Counted from the first letter of the stretch, positions 52,020 to 60,792 are shown. The stretch: DNA of 64,000 bases from an uncultured Thermomicrobia bacterium (GCA_937968015.1 CALBSO010000069.1:11426-75425); one strand, 5' to 3'. Notes: a model not told the origin generated them from the sequence alone. Numbers and translations: made by a program.

Positions 52020-53342
52020 ATGAGGGCACGAACGATACGCGGACTGCTCGTCTGCGTGGTGATCGCGGGGATAATCGGCGGCGGCAGCGTGGGCGCGGCG
52101 GCGGATTTCGCGGCGCCAGTCTTCCGCTTTCAATGGGAGTCGGTCGAACTGAACACGCCGAACTTCTGGGGGCCGCTCGCCAATGCCAGCCCCGGCATCC
52201 AGGAGCCATACGTGGAAGCGGCGGGCGGCAAGCGGCTCGTCCAGTATTTCGATAAGGCACGGATGGAACTGGCCGGGCCGAACGCGGTGACGAATGGCCT
52301 GCTCACCGTCGAACTGAAGACGGGCAAGATGCAAGTTGGGGACAACGCCTTCGAGCAGCGCCTGCCCGCGACGATCGGCGTGGCAGGCGATCCAGGGCAG
52401 GCGGGGCCGACCTACGCCGACCTCGCGAAACTGCCGGAACGCTCGCCACAAGCGACCGGCGCCATCCTTACGACGACCTATGCGAATGGTGCATTTGTCC
52501 AATCGAATGTCGTGCCGACCGACCCGCAACTCGCGCTCGTCCAGTACGTCGGCGATCCCGGCGGGCGGTTCGGGCAATACGTCCCGCGCGCCTTCTGGGA
52601 ATACCTGAACGGTTTGCCGCTGCCGTGGCAGAGCGTCTTAGGATTTCCGATCAGCCCGGCGTTCGGGACGCAACTGGCGGTTGGCGGTATCTCGCGGCCT
52701 GTCTTCATCCAGGCATTCGAGCGGCGTGTCCTCACCTACACGCCCGGCAACCCCGCGGGCTTCACCGTCGAGTTCGGCAATATCGGCCAGCATTACTACC
52801 AATGGCGATATAACCAGACAGTCCCCGCCCCGGTTCCATCGCCCCTGCCAGGAGTGACGAACGCGGGGACCACCGGCGCGGACGCGCGCTTCACGACCGG
52901 CGTGAACACCCTGACCGCGAAGAATTCCAGCGCCTTTCCTCTCGGCGCGGCGACCAGCACGGCGTACGACGAGACGCTCACCTTCCAACCGTTCGAGACC
53001 GGCTTTATGTTCTACATGAAGAGTTCGCGCGTCATCTACGTCCTCAGCAAGACGGGCGTGCAACTCTCCGTCTACGCGAACACATGGAATGAGGGCGACC
53101 CGAACGGCGATCTCACGCCCGGCCCACGACCGAACACCTACGTACCGAAGCGCGGCTTCGGCAAGGTGTGGCGCGAGAACCCGATCGTCCCGCAGGCGCT
53201 CGGCTACGCGACAGCAGACGAGCGCCCCTACGTCGGCAAGGTGCAGTTCTTCGAGCGCGGCGTCCTGATTGACGACCCAGCCGGCGGCCTCCTCTGGGCG
53301 CTCAACACCGCTATCGGCGTCTGGGATAACGCACCGAGATAG
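52020..53342 (+). CDS. Secreted protein with the module shared with the CAP protein
   Basis: The 440-aa protein has a signal peptide (MRARTIRGLLVCVVIAGIIG, cleavage about AAA-DF). Residues about 35-260 match the C-terminal module of the CAP protein at 9126-10937: YFDKARMEL, NGLL, VGDNAFEQRLPATIGVAGD, FWEYLNGLPLPWQSVLGFPI, QAFERRVLTYTP, VEFGNIGQHYYQW. A second part (about 290-440) is beta-rich and unrecognised. Export and the shared module suggest a cell-surface role. Its TAG stop is in a heptamer element also used by the convergent gene. Confidence 0.83.
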   Translation: MRARTIRGLLVCVVIAGIIGGGSVGAAADFAAPVFRFQWESVELNTPNFWGPLANASPGIQEPYVEAAGGKRLVQYFDKARMELAGPNAVTNGLLTVELKTGKMQVGDNAFEQRLPATIGVAGDPGQAGPTYADLAKLPERSPQATGAILTTTYANGAFVQSNVVPTDPQLALVQYVGDPGGRFGQYVPRAFWEYLNGLPLPWQSVLGFPISPAFGTQLAVGGISRPVFIQAFERRVLTYTPGNPAGFTVEFGNIGQHYYQWRYNQTVPAPVPSPLPGVTNAGTTGADARFTTGVNTLTAKNSSAFPLGAATSTAYDETLTFQPFETGFMFYMKSSRVIYVLSKTGVQLSVYANTWNEGDPNGDLTPGPRPNTYVPKRGFGKVWRENPIVPQALGYATADERPYVGKVQFFERGVLIDDPAGGLLWALNTAIGVWDNAPR

Positions 53343-53395
53343 CAATGAGCAACGAGCAATGAGTGGGGGAGCCGCCTTCCTCATTGCTCATTGCT
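53341..53395. repeat. Inverted heptamer element containing both convergent stops
   Basis: AGCAATG AGCAACG AGCAATG (53341-53361) faces CATTGCT CATTGCT (53382-53395). The TAG of the plus gene overlaps the first unit, and the TGA of the minus gene is in the right block. The units pair to form a hairpin of at least 14 bp between the genes, the clearest example in the window. Confidence 0.75.
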
Positions 53396-54116
53396 GTATG
53401 TTGAGCATCCGCGCCAGGTTGCCGCCGAAGATCAGCGCCTCCACCTCGGCGCCGAACTTGCCGCGCCGCAGCGACTCCATGGCGAGGTCCGGGTAGCAGG
53501 CCGGCAGGTTGGAGCCGAAGATGACCCGTTCGGGGCCGACCGCGTTGATCGCGGTGGCGACGAAACTCGGCTCGAAGGCGGCGATCGTCGTGCCGAAGGA
53601 GATATTCGGGTTATCCTCCGCGGCCGCGATCGCCGCACGCCCGTCGTTGCGGTAGCCCATGTGATCCATGATGATCGGCACATCGGGATAGCGGTGGGCG
53701 AGCGCGCCGATCTCCAGCGGGTCGCCGTTATTACCCGTCGAGTGGATGTTCACCGGGAAACGCAGTTCCCGCGCGAGGTCCATCAATGCCCGTACCGCCG
53801 CGCCGAGCGGTGGCGCGTTGTAGAGCGCGGGCATCACTTTGAGCATCCGGCAGCCGAGCGTCGTCACCGCGTGGCGCACCTCGTCCACCGCACCGGGCGC
53901 GTGAGGGTTGACCTGCGCGCAGGGGATCCAGCGCGGGTCGCCGTTCAGCGTCTCGACTACCGCCCGGCTATTTGGTGCGGGCGTCGGCGCGGGCATCACA
54001 ACCGCTATCTCGATGCCCGCCATGTCCTCCCAATGCGCGAGGTTCGCCAGCGCTGCCTGCCGCTCCTCGGCGCTCGCCTCGCTCGGCAAGTAAATCTCGA
54101 AATCCATCGTTGGCAC
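53388..54116 (-). CDS. Amidohydrolase_2-like protein lacking some metal ligands
   Basis: The 242-aa protein resembles the ACMSD-related amidohydrolase_2 family, with NIHSTGNNG, PIIMDHMGY and a C-terminal ERVIFGSNLPACYP. However, the N-terminal HxH metal motif (usually in IDxHxH) is absent, and the Asp of the usual FGSDxP is Asn. It may be catalytically impaired or use another mode. I start at GTG 54116, preceded by AGGAGG, which gives MPTMDFEIYL. It lies downstream of an MFS gene on the same strand. Confidence 0.7.
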   Translation of the reverse strand: MPTMDFEIYLPSEASAEERQAALANLAHWEDMAGIEIAVVMPAPTPAPNSRAVVETLNGDPRWIPCAQVNPHAPGAVDEVRHAVTTLGCRMLKVMPALYNAPPLGAAVRALMDLARELRFPVNIHSTGNNGDPLEIGALAHRYPDVPIIMDHMGYRNDGRAAIAAAEDNPNISFGTTIAAFEPSFVATAINAVGPERVIFGSNLPACYPDLAMESLRRGKFGAEVEALIFGGNLARMLNIQQ

Positions 54117-54209
54117 CGGTGGCCTCCTCTCGCAACAAATCGTTCGACTGGAACGGGAGGAGTCTACATCTGAACAGGGCGAGATGAACACTCCCCGCTG
54201 CCACGCCGC

Positions 54210-55484
54210 TCACGCGCGCGCGTGGTAGCGACGGATCGCCGGGACGAGCAGCGCGATCATCGCCACCGTGAGGATACACGCGACGCCACCGGAAACGACA
54301 GAGAAGGGCGTGCCGAACCGCGCCGCGACCACCCCGGCCTCCATCTGCCCGAGTTGCGGCCCGCCCCCTGCGAAGAGTTGGTGCGCCGCCGATGCTCGCC
54401 CGCGCAACGCGTCCGGCGTCAGCAACTGAAGAATTTGGTGGCGGAATGTCATACTCACGGTATCTGCCAGCCCGGTCCCGGCGAGGAAAAGGAGCGCGAG
54501 GGGCATTGAGCGCGAGAACCCGAAGCCAACGGTGGCAAGTCCGTACGCCGCGACCGCGCCGAGGAGCGGCCACCCCGGCTTGCGGATACGATGCGACACC
54601 GCCGTCATCCCGACCGCGCCGATCACGGAGCCGACGGCGGGCGCGGAGAAGAGGATGCCTAACCCGGTCGGGCCAACATGGAGAATTTTATCCGCGAAGA
54701 CAGGCAAGAGGACGGTCGCGCTGCCCCAGAAAGTCGCGAAGAAGTCGAGCGACATGATGGCGAGGACGATGTCATTGCCACGGATGAAGCGTAACCCCTC
54801 GACCGCCGCGCGCCAGCCGGTCGGCCCGCCCACCGACGCCACGCCGAACCGCGCGTGCATACACGCAAATACTACGATCACGGCAACGAACGAGACCGCC
54901 TCGAAGCCGTACGTCCCCGCGATACCGACTGCGCCGATCGCCAGCCCGCCGAGCGCGGGGCCGGCAATCGTCGCTACCTCCGACGTCGTGATGCTCCACG
55001 AGAGGGCGTTGCGAAGATGCTCGCGCGGGACGAGTCCGGGCAGGAGTGCCTGGCGTGTCGGGAAATCCACGGTGCCAATTGTCGCGGCGATTGCCGTAAT
55101 CAGGTAAATCACCGCGATATTCGCGCTCCCCGCAACGGTCGTCAGGATCAGGGCGAGCGAGCAACAGAGCAGGGCCGGTTGCGTGATGAGCAGCAAGCGG
55201 CGGCGATCCACCTGGTCCGCGATCACGCCACCCGCGAGCGAAAACAGGAGCACCGGGAGCAGGCGCACGAGGCCGAGCAAGCCGAGTTCCACCGCTGAGT
55301 GATGCAACTGATAGACCTGATAGGAGATGGCGACCGTCTGCATCTGCTTGCCGAGCGTTGAGATGAACTCCCCGGTGAGTAGAAGGCGGTAATCGCGGTG
55401 CCGCAGCGCGATGAACGGGCCGGGTCGTGGCAGATCGGTGCGTGTGCCTACCGCTCCCGGCTGATCGTGCGATGTGCCGGACAT
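54210..55484 (-). CDS. MFS transporter
   Basis: This 424-aa protein has twelve predicted membrane helices, the loop GGVIADQVDRRRLLLI after helix 2, and FIALRHRDYRLLLTGEFISTLG at the N terminus, like the MFS_3 efflux group. It is a distant paralogue of the transporter at 24886. The amidohydrolase-like gene follows 93 bp downstream on the same strand. The N-terminal SHDQPGAVGTRTDLPRP is a cytoplasmic extension. Substrate unknown. Confidence 0.87.
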   Translation of the reverse strand: MSGTSHDQPGAVGTRTDLPRPGPFIALRHRDYRLLLTGEFISTLGKQMQTVAISYQVYQLHHSAVELGLLGLVRLLPVLLFSLAGGVIADQVDRRRLLLITQPALLCCSLALILTTVAGSANIAVIYLITAIAATIGTVDFPTRQALLPGLVPREHLRNALSWSITTSEVATIAGPALGGLAIGAVGIAGTYGFEAVSFVAVIVVFACMHARFGVASVGGPTGWRAAVEGLRFIRGNDIVLAIMSLDFFATFWGSATVLLPVFADKILHVGPTGLGILFSAPAVGSVIGAVGMTAVSHRIRKPGWPLLGAVAAYGLATVGFGFSRSMPLALLFLAGTGLADTVSMTFRHQILQLLTPDALRGRASAAHQLFAGGGPQLGQMEAGVVAARFGTPFSVVSGGVACILTVAMIALLVPAIRRYHARA

Positions 55485-55581
55485 GCGGGGGCAACCTCCC
55501 TTTCACGCGCGTGAACGTGATGCCCGGAGGGTCTTGATCTGACGAATCTCTGACTACCGGGAGACGAGTGCCGCCCCGCTG

Positions 55582-55602
55582 GCGCTTCGCCGCGCGAAGC
55601 GC
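55582..55602 (-). terminator. GCGCTTCGC hairpin
   Basis: GCGCTTCGC / GCGAAGCGC, a perfect 9-bp stem with a 3-base loop, in the gap between the S9 peptidase gene and the MFS gene. No U-run. Terminator or processing site is likely. Confidence 0.4.
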
Positions 55603-55686
55603 TCAGGCGCCGGAACGCACCTTCTTATACCATACGCGGGCGGCGTCACGTTTCTGCTCGGCCTCGCCGTAAGTGTCGTAAGCAAT
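55603..55686 (-). pseudogene. Possible 3' remnant of a ChaB-like gene
   Basis: On the minus strand a frame without a start codon reads AYDTYGEAEQKRDAARVWYK followed by KVRSGA and TGA. The pattern (Y-G-E, then E...R.A...W/Y.K) recalls the C-terminal half of ChaB-family proteins. It is cut off on its 5' side by heptamer repeats. Weak evidence only. Confidence 0.3.
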
Positions 55687-55767
55687 GAGCAATGAGCAAG
55701 AACAGTGAGGTAGGGACGCATCCTGCCTATACATGGCGCCCGGCGCCCCGATCTCCTCAGTCCTTCA
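55681..55767. repeat. Heptamer element after the S9 peptidase gene
   Basis: AGCAATG AGCAATG AGCAAGA ACAGTGA at 55681-55708 and TCCTCAG TCCTTCA at 55754-55767. The TGA of the S9 peptidase (55757-55759 on the minus strand) lies in the TCCTCAG unit. Confidence 0.6.
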
Positions 55768-57751
55768 GATACTTGTCGAACCAGCCGATGATACGCTCCA
55801 ATCGTTCGCGGCGGTGGGCGGGCTTGCCGGAGCGGGAGAGGCCATGGCTCTCGTTCGGGAAGCGCACAAAGACGACATCGCGCCGCAGCCGCCGCAGGGC
55901 AGTGAACAACTGCTCCCCCTCGCTGATCGTGCAGCGGTGGTCATTCTCGCTGTGGATAATGAGCAGCGGCGTCGTGATCTTGTGGACGTGCGCGATCGGC
56001 GAGCGATCCCAGTAGAAGTCGCGGTTCTCCCAGTATGGCCCCTTGAACTCCCCGTCGTTCGTGCGCCAGGCCATGTCGCCCGTGCCGTAGTGGGAGATGC
56101 GGCTAAACGTACTCCGCTCGGTCACCCCCGCCTTCCACCGATCCGGGTATGCGCCGATGAGGAAGTTCATCAGGTAGCCACCATACGAGCCGCCCGTGAT
56201 GCCGACGCGCTCCGCACTCAGGTACGGTCGTTGGAGCACGTACTCCAGCCCTGCCATAATGTCATGCACATCCATGTCGCCCCAGTTGCCGGTGAGCGCC
56301 GAGGTGAACGCCTGCCCATAGCCGGTGCTGCCGCGCGGATTGAAGTAGGCGACGACGTACCCCTCGGCGGCATAGCGATGGAACGAATGCGTGAACGACG
56401 ACCCGTACTGCCCGCGCGGCCCGCCGTGAATGTCGAGAATCAGCGGGTACGTGCGCGATGTGTCGAAATCGGGAGGGTGCAAAACCCAGCCGTCCATCTC
56501 GATCCCCTCAGCAATCGGCACGCGCACGCGCTCCGGCTCCGGCAGGATGACGCCCGCGAGCGCCTCCTTGTTCACGTCCGTCAGGCGGCGCTCGTTCGTG
56601 CCGTCGAGATTCGCGACGAAGAGATCGCCCGGCAGTGTCATGCTGGAAACGACGGCGACGAGCGTGTTTCCCGCCGCGTGGAAGCCCGCGCAGTTCCGGT
56701 CCCCAGCGAGCACGACGCCGACGCCGCCCGTCATCGCGACGCGAGCGATCATCGCTGTGCCGCGATCCTCGGTGACGAAGAGAACGCCAGTGCCATCGGG
56801 CGTCCATTGGAGCGGGACCTGACCAGTGCCAGCGCCGATGTCGCCCATCACGCCGCCCGTTGCGGAGCGGTCGTAGTCGCGCGTGAGGGAATTCGGCGCG
56901 GCGCTGCCGTCCGCCGGGACAATCCAGACCCAATCCTGCGTTGTTGGCCCCGTTTCCGGCGGTTGGTCGTGGCCGACGAAGGCGATCTGTTTTCCATCCG
57001 GGGACCACGCGGGCGCGGCGACAGGCCCGACGCTTTTCGTCAGTTGTGTCGGGTCACCACCGTGCGCCGGGATCGTGTAGAGGTCAGAGACGCTCGTCCA
57101 TTCGCGATCCGGCGTGCGGCGGGAGGTGAAAGCGATACGCGCGCTGTCCGGCGACCATGCGGGTTGCGTGTCGTCCCAGGGGCCGTCGGTCAGTTGCACC
57201 GGATCGCCGCCTCTGGCTGGCACGACGAAGAGATGCTTATACCGTCCGTCCCAGAAGCCCTCGCCGTCCATCTTGTAGCCGAGTTGGGTGATCACCCGCA
57301 CGTCGCTCCCCTCCTTCGGGGTGTGCGTCGGGTTGTCATTTGTGGGCCGGTCGGTCTTCGCGACGTAGACGAGCGATTCTCCGCCCGGGGACCACGCGGG
57401 CTGGCTGACATCGCTCGATCCATGCGTCAAGCGGCGGGCCTCGCCAAAGTCAGCGGGGATGAGCCAGAGTTCCTTGCGTTCTTCACGATCCGAGACAAAG
57501 GCGACTGTCCGGCCATCCGGCGACCAGCGCGGCGCGGTGTCATTGGCATAAGCAGTCGTCAGTTGCCGCGCTTCGCCGCCCGCCGTCTCCACGATCCAGA
57601 GATTCGAGACGGTGCGATCCTTCTCCGTATCCGTCCGCATGACGGCGAAGACGACGCGCGACCTATCCGGCGAAACCTGGAACTCGCCGATCACGCGGAG
57701 CGCGAACAGATCGTCATTCGTGATCGTACGGCCATCTGACGTATGCGGCAC
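55757..57751 (-). CDS. S9-family (prolyl oligopeptidase/acylaminoacyl-peptidase type) serine peptidase
   Basis: The 664-aa enzyme has an N-terminal beta-propeller (about residues 20-400) with repeated TolB/WD40-like blades such as PRWSPDGRTVAFVSDRE, QPAWSPGGESLVYVA and PAWSPDGKQIAFVG. A C-terminal alpha/beta hydrolase follows. Nucleophile Ser522 is in GITGGSYGGYL, the Asp is in SENDHRC and the His in NESHGLS. There is no signal peptide, so it is probably cytoplasmic and cleaves oligopeptides or N-acylated peptides. The stop lies in a heptamer element. Confidence 0.93.
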   Translation of the reverse strand: MPHTSDGRTITNDDLFALRVIGEFQVSPDRSRVVFAVMRTDTEKDRTVSNLWIVETAGGEARQLTTAYANDTAPRWSPDGRTVAFVSDREERKELWLIPADFGEARRLTHGSSDVSQPAWSPGGESLVYVAKTDRPTNDNPTHTPKEGSDVRVITQLGYKMDGEGFWDGRYKHLFVVPARGGDPVQLTDGPWDDTQPAWSPDSARIAFTSRRTPDREWTSVSDLYTIPAHGGDPTQLTKSVGPVAAPAWSPDGKQIAFVGHDQPPETGPTTQDWVWIVPADGSAAPNSLTRDYDRSATGGVMGDIGAGTGQVPLQWTPDGTGVLFVTEDRGTAMIARVAMTGGVGVVLAGDRNCAGFHAAGNTLVAVVSSMTLPGDLFVANLDGTNERRLTDVNKEALAGVILPEPERVRVPIAEGIEMDGWVLHPPDFDTSRTYPLILDIHGGPRGQYGSSFTHSFHRYAAEGYVVAYFNPRGSTGYGQAFTSALTGNWGDMDVHDIMAGLEYVLQRPYLSAERVGITGGSYGGYLMNFLIGAYPDRWKAGVTERSTFSRISHYGTGDMAWRTNDGEFKGPYWENRDFYWDRSPIAHVHKITTPLLIIHSENDHRCTISEGEQLFTALRRLRRDVVFVRFPNESHGLSRSGKPAHRRERLERIIGWFDKYLKD

Positions 57752-57769
57752 TGTACCCTCCTATGATAA

Positions 57770-57879
57770 AGTCGCCAGTCGGCAGAACGCTGCGCTGGTT
57801 GTGAGGCGCAAGCGCCAACGATCACCAGTCGCCACGCTCTCTTCGTCTCCTGCCGGCCGCCGACTGCCGACTATCGAAA
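57770..57879. repeat. Inverted heptamer blocks
   Basis: AGTCGCC AGTCGGC AGAACGC on the left, a lone AGTCGCC at 57827, then GCCGGCC GCCGACT GCCGACT ATCGAAA on the right. Left and right are reverse complements (AGTCGGC to GCCGACT). Unlike the other members it lies at the 5' ends of divergent genes. Confidence 0.55.
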
Positions 57880-57962
57880 GACGGAACGATGATAGACCAT
57901 CACCGCGGCGATGCGGGCGAGACGGGAATCCTGCTATAACAATATCGTCTTGACAAGGTATC

Positions 57963-57990
57963 TTGATGTTATGGCAACATCGGGTACAAT
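57963..57990 (+). promoter_or_regulatory. Sigma70-like promoter of the coiled-coil gene
   Basis: TTGATG at 57963-57968 and TACAAT at 57985-57990, with a 16-bp spacer. It would start transcription near 57997, about 73 bp before the GTG at 58070. Confidence 0.5.
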
Positions 57991-58069
57991 GCGAGCGTAC
58001 GACGAACCGCATGGGGAAGCGCGGAATCCGGGACCCGCGCCGGGGGCGTCGTGATGGAGAGGGATATCA

Positions 58070-59290
58070 GTGGAAATGCGGCAACCCGACCCACGACAAG
58101 GAGACCCCCGCGCGATGGATACGCGGCAGGCGATGGATGCTCGCGCCCGCGACGAAGAGCGGCGGCGGCGTGACGCGGTGACGATCAACAACCTCCAGCA
58201 ACAGATAGATGAACTGCGCGCGCTCGTCCGCGATCAGGTGGCGCGGGGCGGGCGGAGTGATGAAATCGTCAAGAATATCGAAGTGATCGCCGCGGATGTC
58301 CGCGCGGATCTCGACGATCACCGCCGTAGCCAGGTGCAGTATGCCCAGGCGCGGCAACTTGATGAGAACCGCATCCGCGCCGCGCTCGCCGATATGCACG
58401 GCGGGATCAGCGAGGCGCACGGGGCCATCCGCACCTTGCAGGCGCAGACCGCCGAACTGGTCGAGCAGACCCGCGCGCGCCGCGACACGACGGATAGTAC
58501 CAATCGCCGTTTCGATGAGGTGCAGGCACAGATCACCCGCGCCTTCGCGCAGCAAGACCGGCTGATCGAGGTGATGAAGGGCCTCCGGGAGACGATTGAG
58601 GAAGTACGGGTCGAGGCGGCGCAGGCCCGGCGAGACTTCCAGCGCGTCGAGGACGCCATCCGCATCGTGGATAGCGAGGCGAAGCGGCGCATTATCGAGG
58701 TGGAGCAGCGGATTGATGTCATCCCGCCGCGTCTGGACGAATCGTTCAAGCGGATCGCCGCCATTGAAACTGCCTTCAAGAGCGTCGGCGAGGAACTTGG
58801 GCGACTCCACAACAGCGTCACAAATCTCGCGGCGATGGATGTGCGACAGGAAGAGGTGTATCTTACCTACAATGAGCAGGCTCTCGAACGCCACGATCTC
58901 GTCCTCGAACGGCTCGAAGAAGTGCGGCAACAGGGCGACGCAGTGGCGCGTGATCTCCGCCATTCCTCCGAGGAGCGGGACACCTATCTCGCCAGCCGTG
59001 TAGACCTTTCGGACGACGCCCTGCGTGATGTCGCGCACCGGGTCAGTCTCGTCAACACCCGCGTGGATGAGGTCGGCCAGCGGCTCGCCGATGTCCGCAA
59101 GGAACTGGCGCGCGCCTCCGAGCAACAGGTCCGCGCGCGATTCAAGCAGGTGCAGCAGGAACTCGAGGAAGTCGTCGAACTGAACCGCCGGATCGTGACG
59201 GGCGACGGCGCGTCGGAGGAAGCCGCCCCGCAGCGTCCGCCCCTCCGCTCGCTTGATCAGCGCGATTACGCCACCGGACAAGATTCGTAA
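58070..59290 (+). CDS. Coiled-coil protein of unknown function
   Basis: The 406-aa protein is almost entirely predicted coiled coil, with long runs rich in Glu, Arg, Gln and Ala in heptad arrangement (TINNLQQQIDELRALVRDQ, LQAQTAELVEQTRARRD, LRETIEEVRVEAAQARRDF, RFKQVQQELEEVVELNRRI). There is no signal peptide or membrane segment, so it is probably a cytoplasmic structural or scaffold protein. GGAGAGGG precedes the GTG, and an ATG two codons on is possible. I do not recognise the family. Confidence 0.75.
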   Translation: MEMRQPDPRQGDPRAMDTRQAMDARARDEERRRRDAVTINNLQQQIDELRALVRDQVARGGRSDEIVKNIEVIAADVRADLDDHRRSQVQYAQARQLDENRIRAALADMHGGISEAHGAIRTLQAQTAELVEQTRARRDTTDSTNRRFDEVQAQITRAFAQQDRLIEVMKGLRETIEEVRVEAAQARRDFQRVEDAIRIVDSEAKRRIIEVEQRIDVIPPRLDESFKRIAAIETAFKSVGEELGRLHNSVTNLAAMDVRQEEVYLTYNEQALERHDLVLERLEEVRQQGDAVARDLRHSSEERDTYLASRVDLSDDALRDVAHRVSLVNTRVDEVGQRLADVRKELARASEQQVRARFKQVQQELEEVVELNRRIVTGDGASEEAAPQRPPLRSLDQRDYATGQDS

Positions 59291-59302
59291 GTACGTCAAA
59301 AA

Positions 59303-59432
59303 GAAACGAAATGAACCGCAGAGACGCGGAAATTGCAGATAACGCAGAGGAGATAAGAGGGAGGATCATATGTTTCTCCTCATTATCCTCTTCCTGTGCG
59401 TCCTCTGCATCCTTTGCGGTTCGTTTGGTTTC
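59303..59432. repeat. Imperfect inverted element, GAACCGCAGAGACGCGGA type
   Basis: The left arm begins GAAACGAAATGAACCGCAGAG and the right arm, reversed and complemented, begins GAAACCAAACGAACCGCAAAG. Each arm is about 55 bp. It fills the gap between the coiled-coil gene and hisF. A related element is at 60793-60875 and one arm at 45211. Confidence 0.6.
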
Positions 59433-59459
59433 TCCGGATTCTTCGAAAGAGGTTCGGAG

Positions 59460-60257
59460 ATGGTAACGGCGGCGCCGACCACGACGCTCATGCGGCGCAT
59501 TATTCCCTGCCTCGATGTGACGGCAGGGCGCGTCGTCAAGGGGACGAAGTTCGCGGCGTTGCGCGATCAGGGCGATCCCGTCGAACTGGCGGCGCGCTAT
59601 GACGCGGCGGGCGCGGACGAACTGACTTTCTATGACATTACTGCCTCCAGCGACGACCGGGAAACGATGCTTGATGTCGTCCGGGCGACGGCGCGGCAGG
59701 TCTTCATCCCGTTGACCGTCGGTGGCGGCGTCCGCACGACGGACGATATCGCGCGGCTCCTCCGGGTGGGTGCGGAAAAAGTCTCCGTCAACTCCGCCGC
59801 CGTCGCCAACCCGCAACTCATCGCTGACGGGTCGCGGCGATTCGGCGCGCAGGCTATCGTCCTCTCGATGGACGTGAAGCGCCGCCCGGATGGCGCATTC
59901 TGGGAGGTTGTGACCCACGGCGGACGGCGGCATACGGGCATGGACGCGCTGGAATGGGCGAAGCAGGGCGTCGCACTCGGCGCAGGCGAGATTGTCCTCA
60001 ACAGCATTGACGCCGATGGCACGCGGGACGGCTACGATCTCGTCATCACGTCGCAAATCGCCGCCGCCGTGGACGTGCCGGTGATCGCCTCCGGTGGCGC
60101 GGGCACACTCCAGCATCTCGCCGATGCCCTGACGATCGGTGGCGCACACGCGGTCCTCGCGGCCGGCATCTTCCACGATGGCGTCTTCACCATCGCGGAG
60201 GCGAAAGCCTACCTCGCGGCACAGGGTCTCCCCATGCGCTCCGTCGCTTCGGTCTGA
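59460..60257 (+). CDS. hisF: Imidazole glycerol phosphate synthase, cyclase subunit
   Basis: HisF closes the imidazole ring of histidine using ammonia from HisH, releasing AICAR. The 265-aa TIM barrel has the N-terminal MRRIIPCLDVTAGRVVKG with the catalytic Asp, VGGGVRTTDD and ASGGAGTLQHL phosphate loops, and the second catalytic Asp in LSMDVKR. ATG 59460 (MVTAAPTTTL) with AGAGG upstream is the best start. The frame is open from 59370 through the repeat element, which is unlikely to be translated. The membrane-protein gene follows by 4 bp. Confidence 0.95.
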   Translation: MVTAAPTTTLMRRIIPCLDVTAGRVVKGTKFAALRDQGDPVELAARYDAAGADELTFYDITASSDDRETMLDVVRATARQVFIPLTVGGGVRTTDDIARLLRVGAEKVSVNSAAVANPQLIADGSRRFGAQAIVLSMDVKRRPDGAFWEVVTHGGRRHTGMDALEWAKQGVALGAGEIVLNSIDADGTRDGYDLVITSQIAAAVDVPVIASGGAGTLQHLADALTIGGAHAVLAAGIFHDGVFTIAEAKAYLAAQGLPMRSVASV

Positions 60258-60261
60258 CGCC

Positions 60262-60786
60262 ATGAATCAATGGTGGAAAGACCCCATCGAGGCACGGCGC
60301 GTTGCCCGCTGGTCGTTCCCCGCCATCTGCCTGCTCGGCGCGTACGGCGCGACCGGCCCCCTCGGCGGGCTGATCAGTTTCCTGCTCATCTTCGTGATCG
60401 TCGTCGCCGCCTTCTTCGAGGCGCGCGGCTCGCTCTTCTTCCTCCAGTTCGCGCATCTGCGCCCACCGGGGAGCCACCGCGGACCGGCGTGGTGGCCGTG
60501 GCTCGCGATGCTGCTCGGTGGCGTCGCGGTGATCATCGCGGGGAGTTGGCTCGGCGGCATCGTCGGCGACCACCTCAACCACACCGCCGGTCAGGCGATC
60601 ACCGGTGCGGCAATCGCGGCATCGGGCGCGCTCTTCTTCGCGGGCCTCTTCACCCTCCTCGGCTACTGGATTGACAAGGAACTCGGCGACTGGGTCGCAC
60701 GTCAGGGCGAGGAAGAGATGCCCGAGCAGTTCCGCGAGAAACGCGACCGCAAACGCCGCTCGCGCAACGACAGTGAATCTCGCTAG
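60262..60786 (+). CDS. Hypothetical membrane protein
   Basis: This 174-aa protein starts at ATG 60262, four bases after the hisF stop, so it is cotranscribed with hisF. It has about four hydrophobic segments (roughly 20-34, 36-50, 75-95, 105-130) and a charged C-terminal tail (QFREKRDRKRRSRNDSESR). I do not recognise the family. The hisF linkage probably reflects transcription rather than function. Confidence 0.6.
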   Translation: MNQWWKDPIEARRVARWSFPAICLLGAYGATGPLGGLISFLLIFVIVVAAFFEARGSLFFLQFAHLRPPGSHRGPAWWPWLAMLLGGVAVIIAGSWLGGIVGDHLNHTAGQAITGAAIAASGALFFAGLFTLLGYWIDKELGDWVARQGEEEMPEQFREKRDRKRRSRNDSESR

Positions 60787-60792
60787 AGAACA

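Larger units (their letters stand above)
57752..58069. other. Divergent region with heptamer repeats and a promoter
   Basis: 318 bp without a gene. Contains inverted heptamer blocks (57770-57790 and 57852-57879) and a sigma70-like promoter for the coiled-coil gene (57963-57990). Confidence 0.5.

Noticed and set aside
53341..53395. CRISPR or phage att site as an explanation for the repeats
   Set aside because: Units are 7 nt, contiguous and degenerate, with no spacers, no cas genes and no integrase.
55733..57739. 668-codon plus-strand frame opposite the S9 peptidase
   Set aside because: A GC-rich shadow frame. The minus strand has a full propeller, the catalytic triad and normal length.
59370..59459. 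hydrophobic N-terminal extension of hisF
   Set aside because: The residues (FLLIILFLCVLCILCG) are encoded by the right arm of an inverted repeat; HisF is cytoplasmic and its family start lies later.
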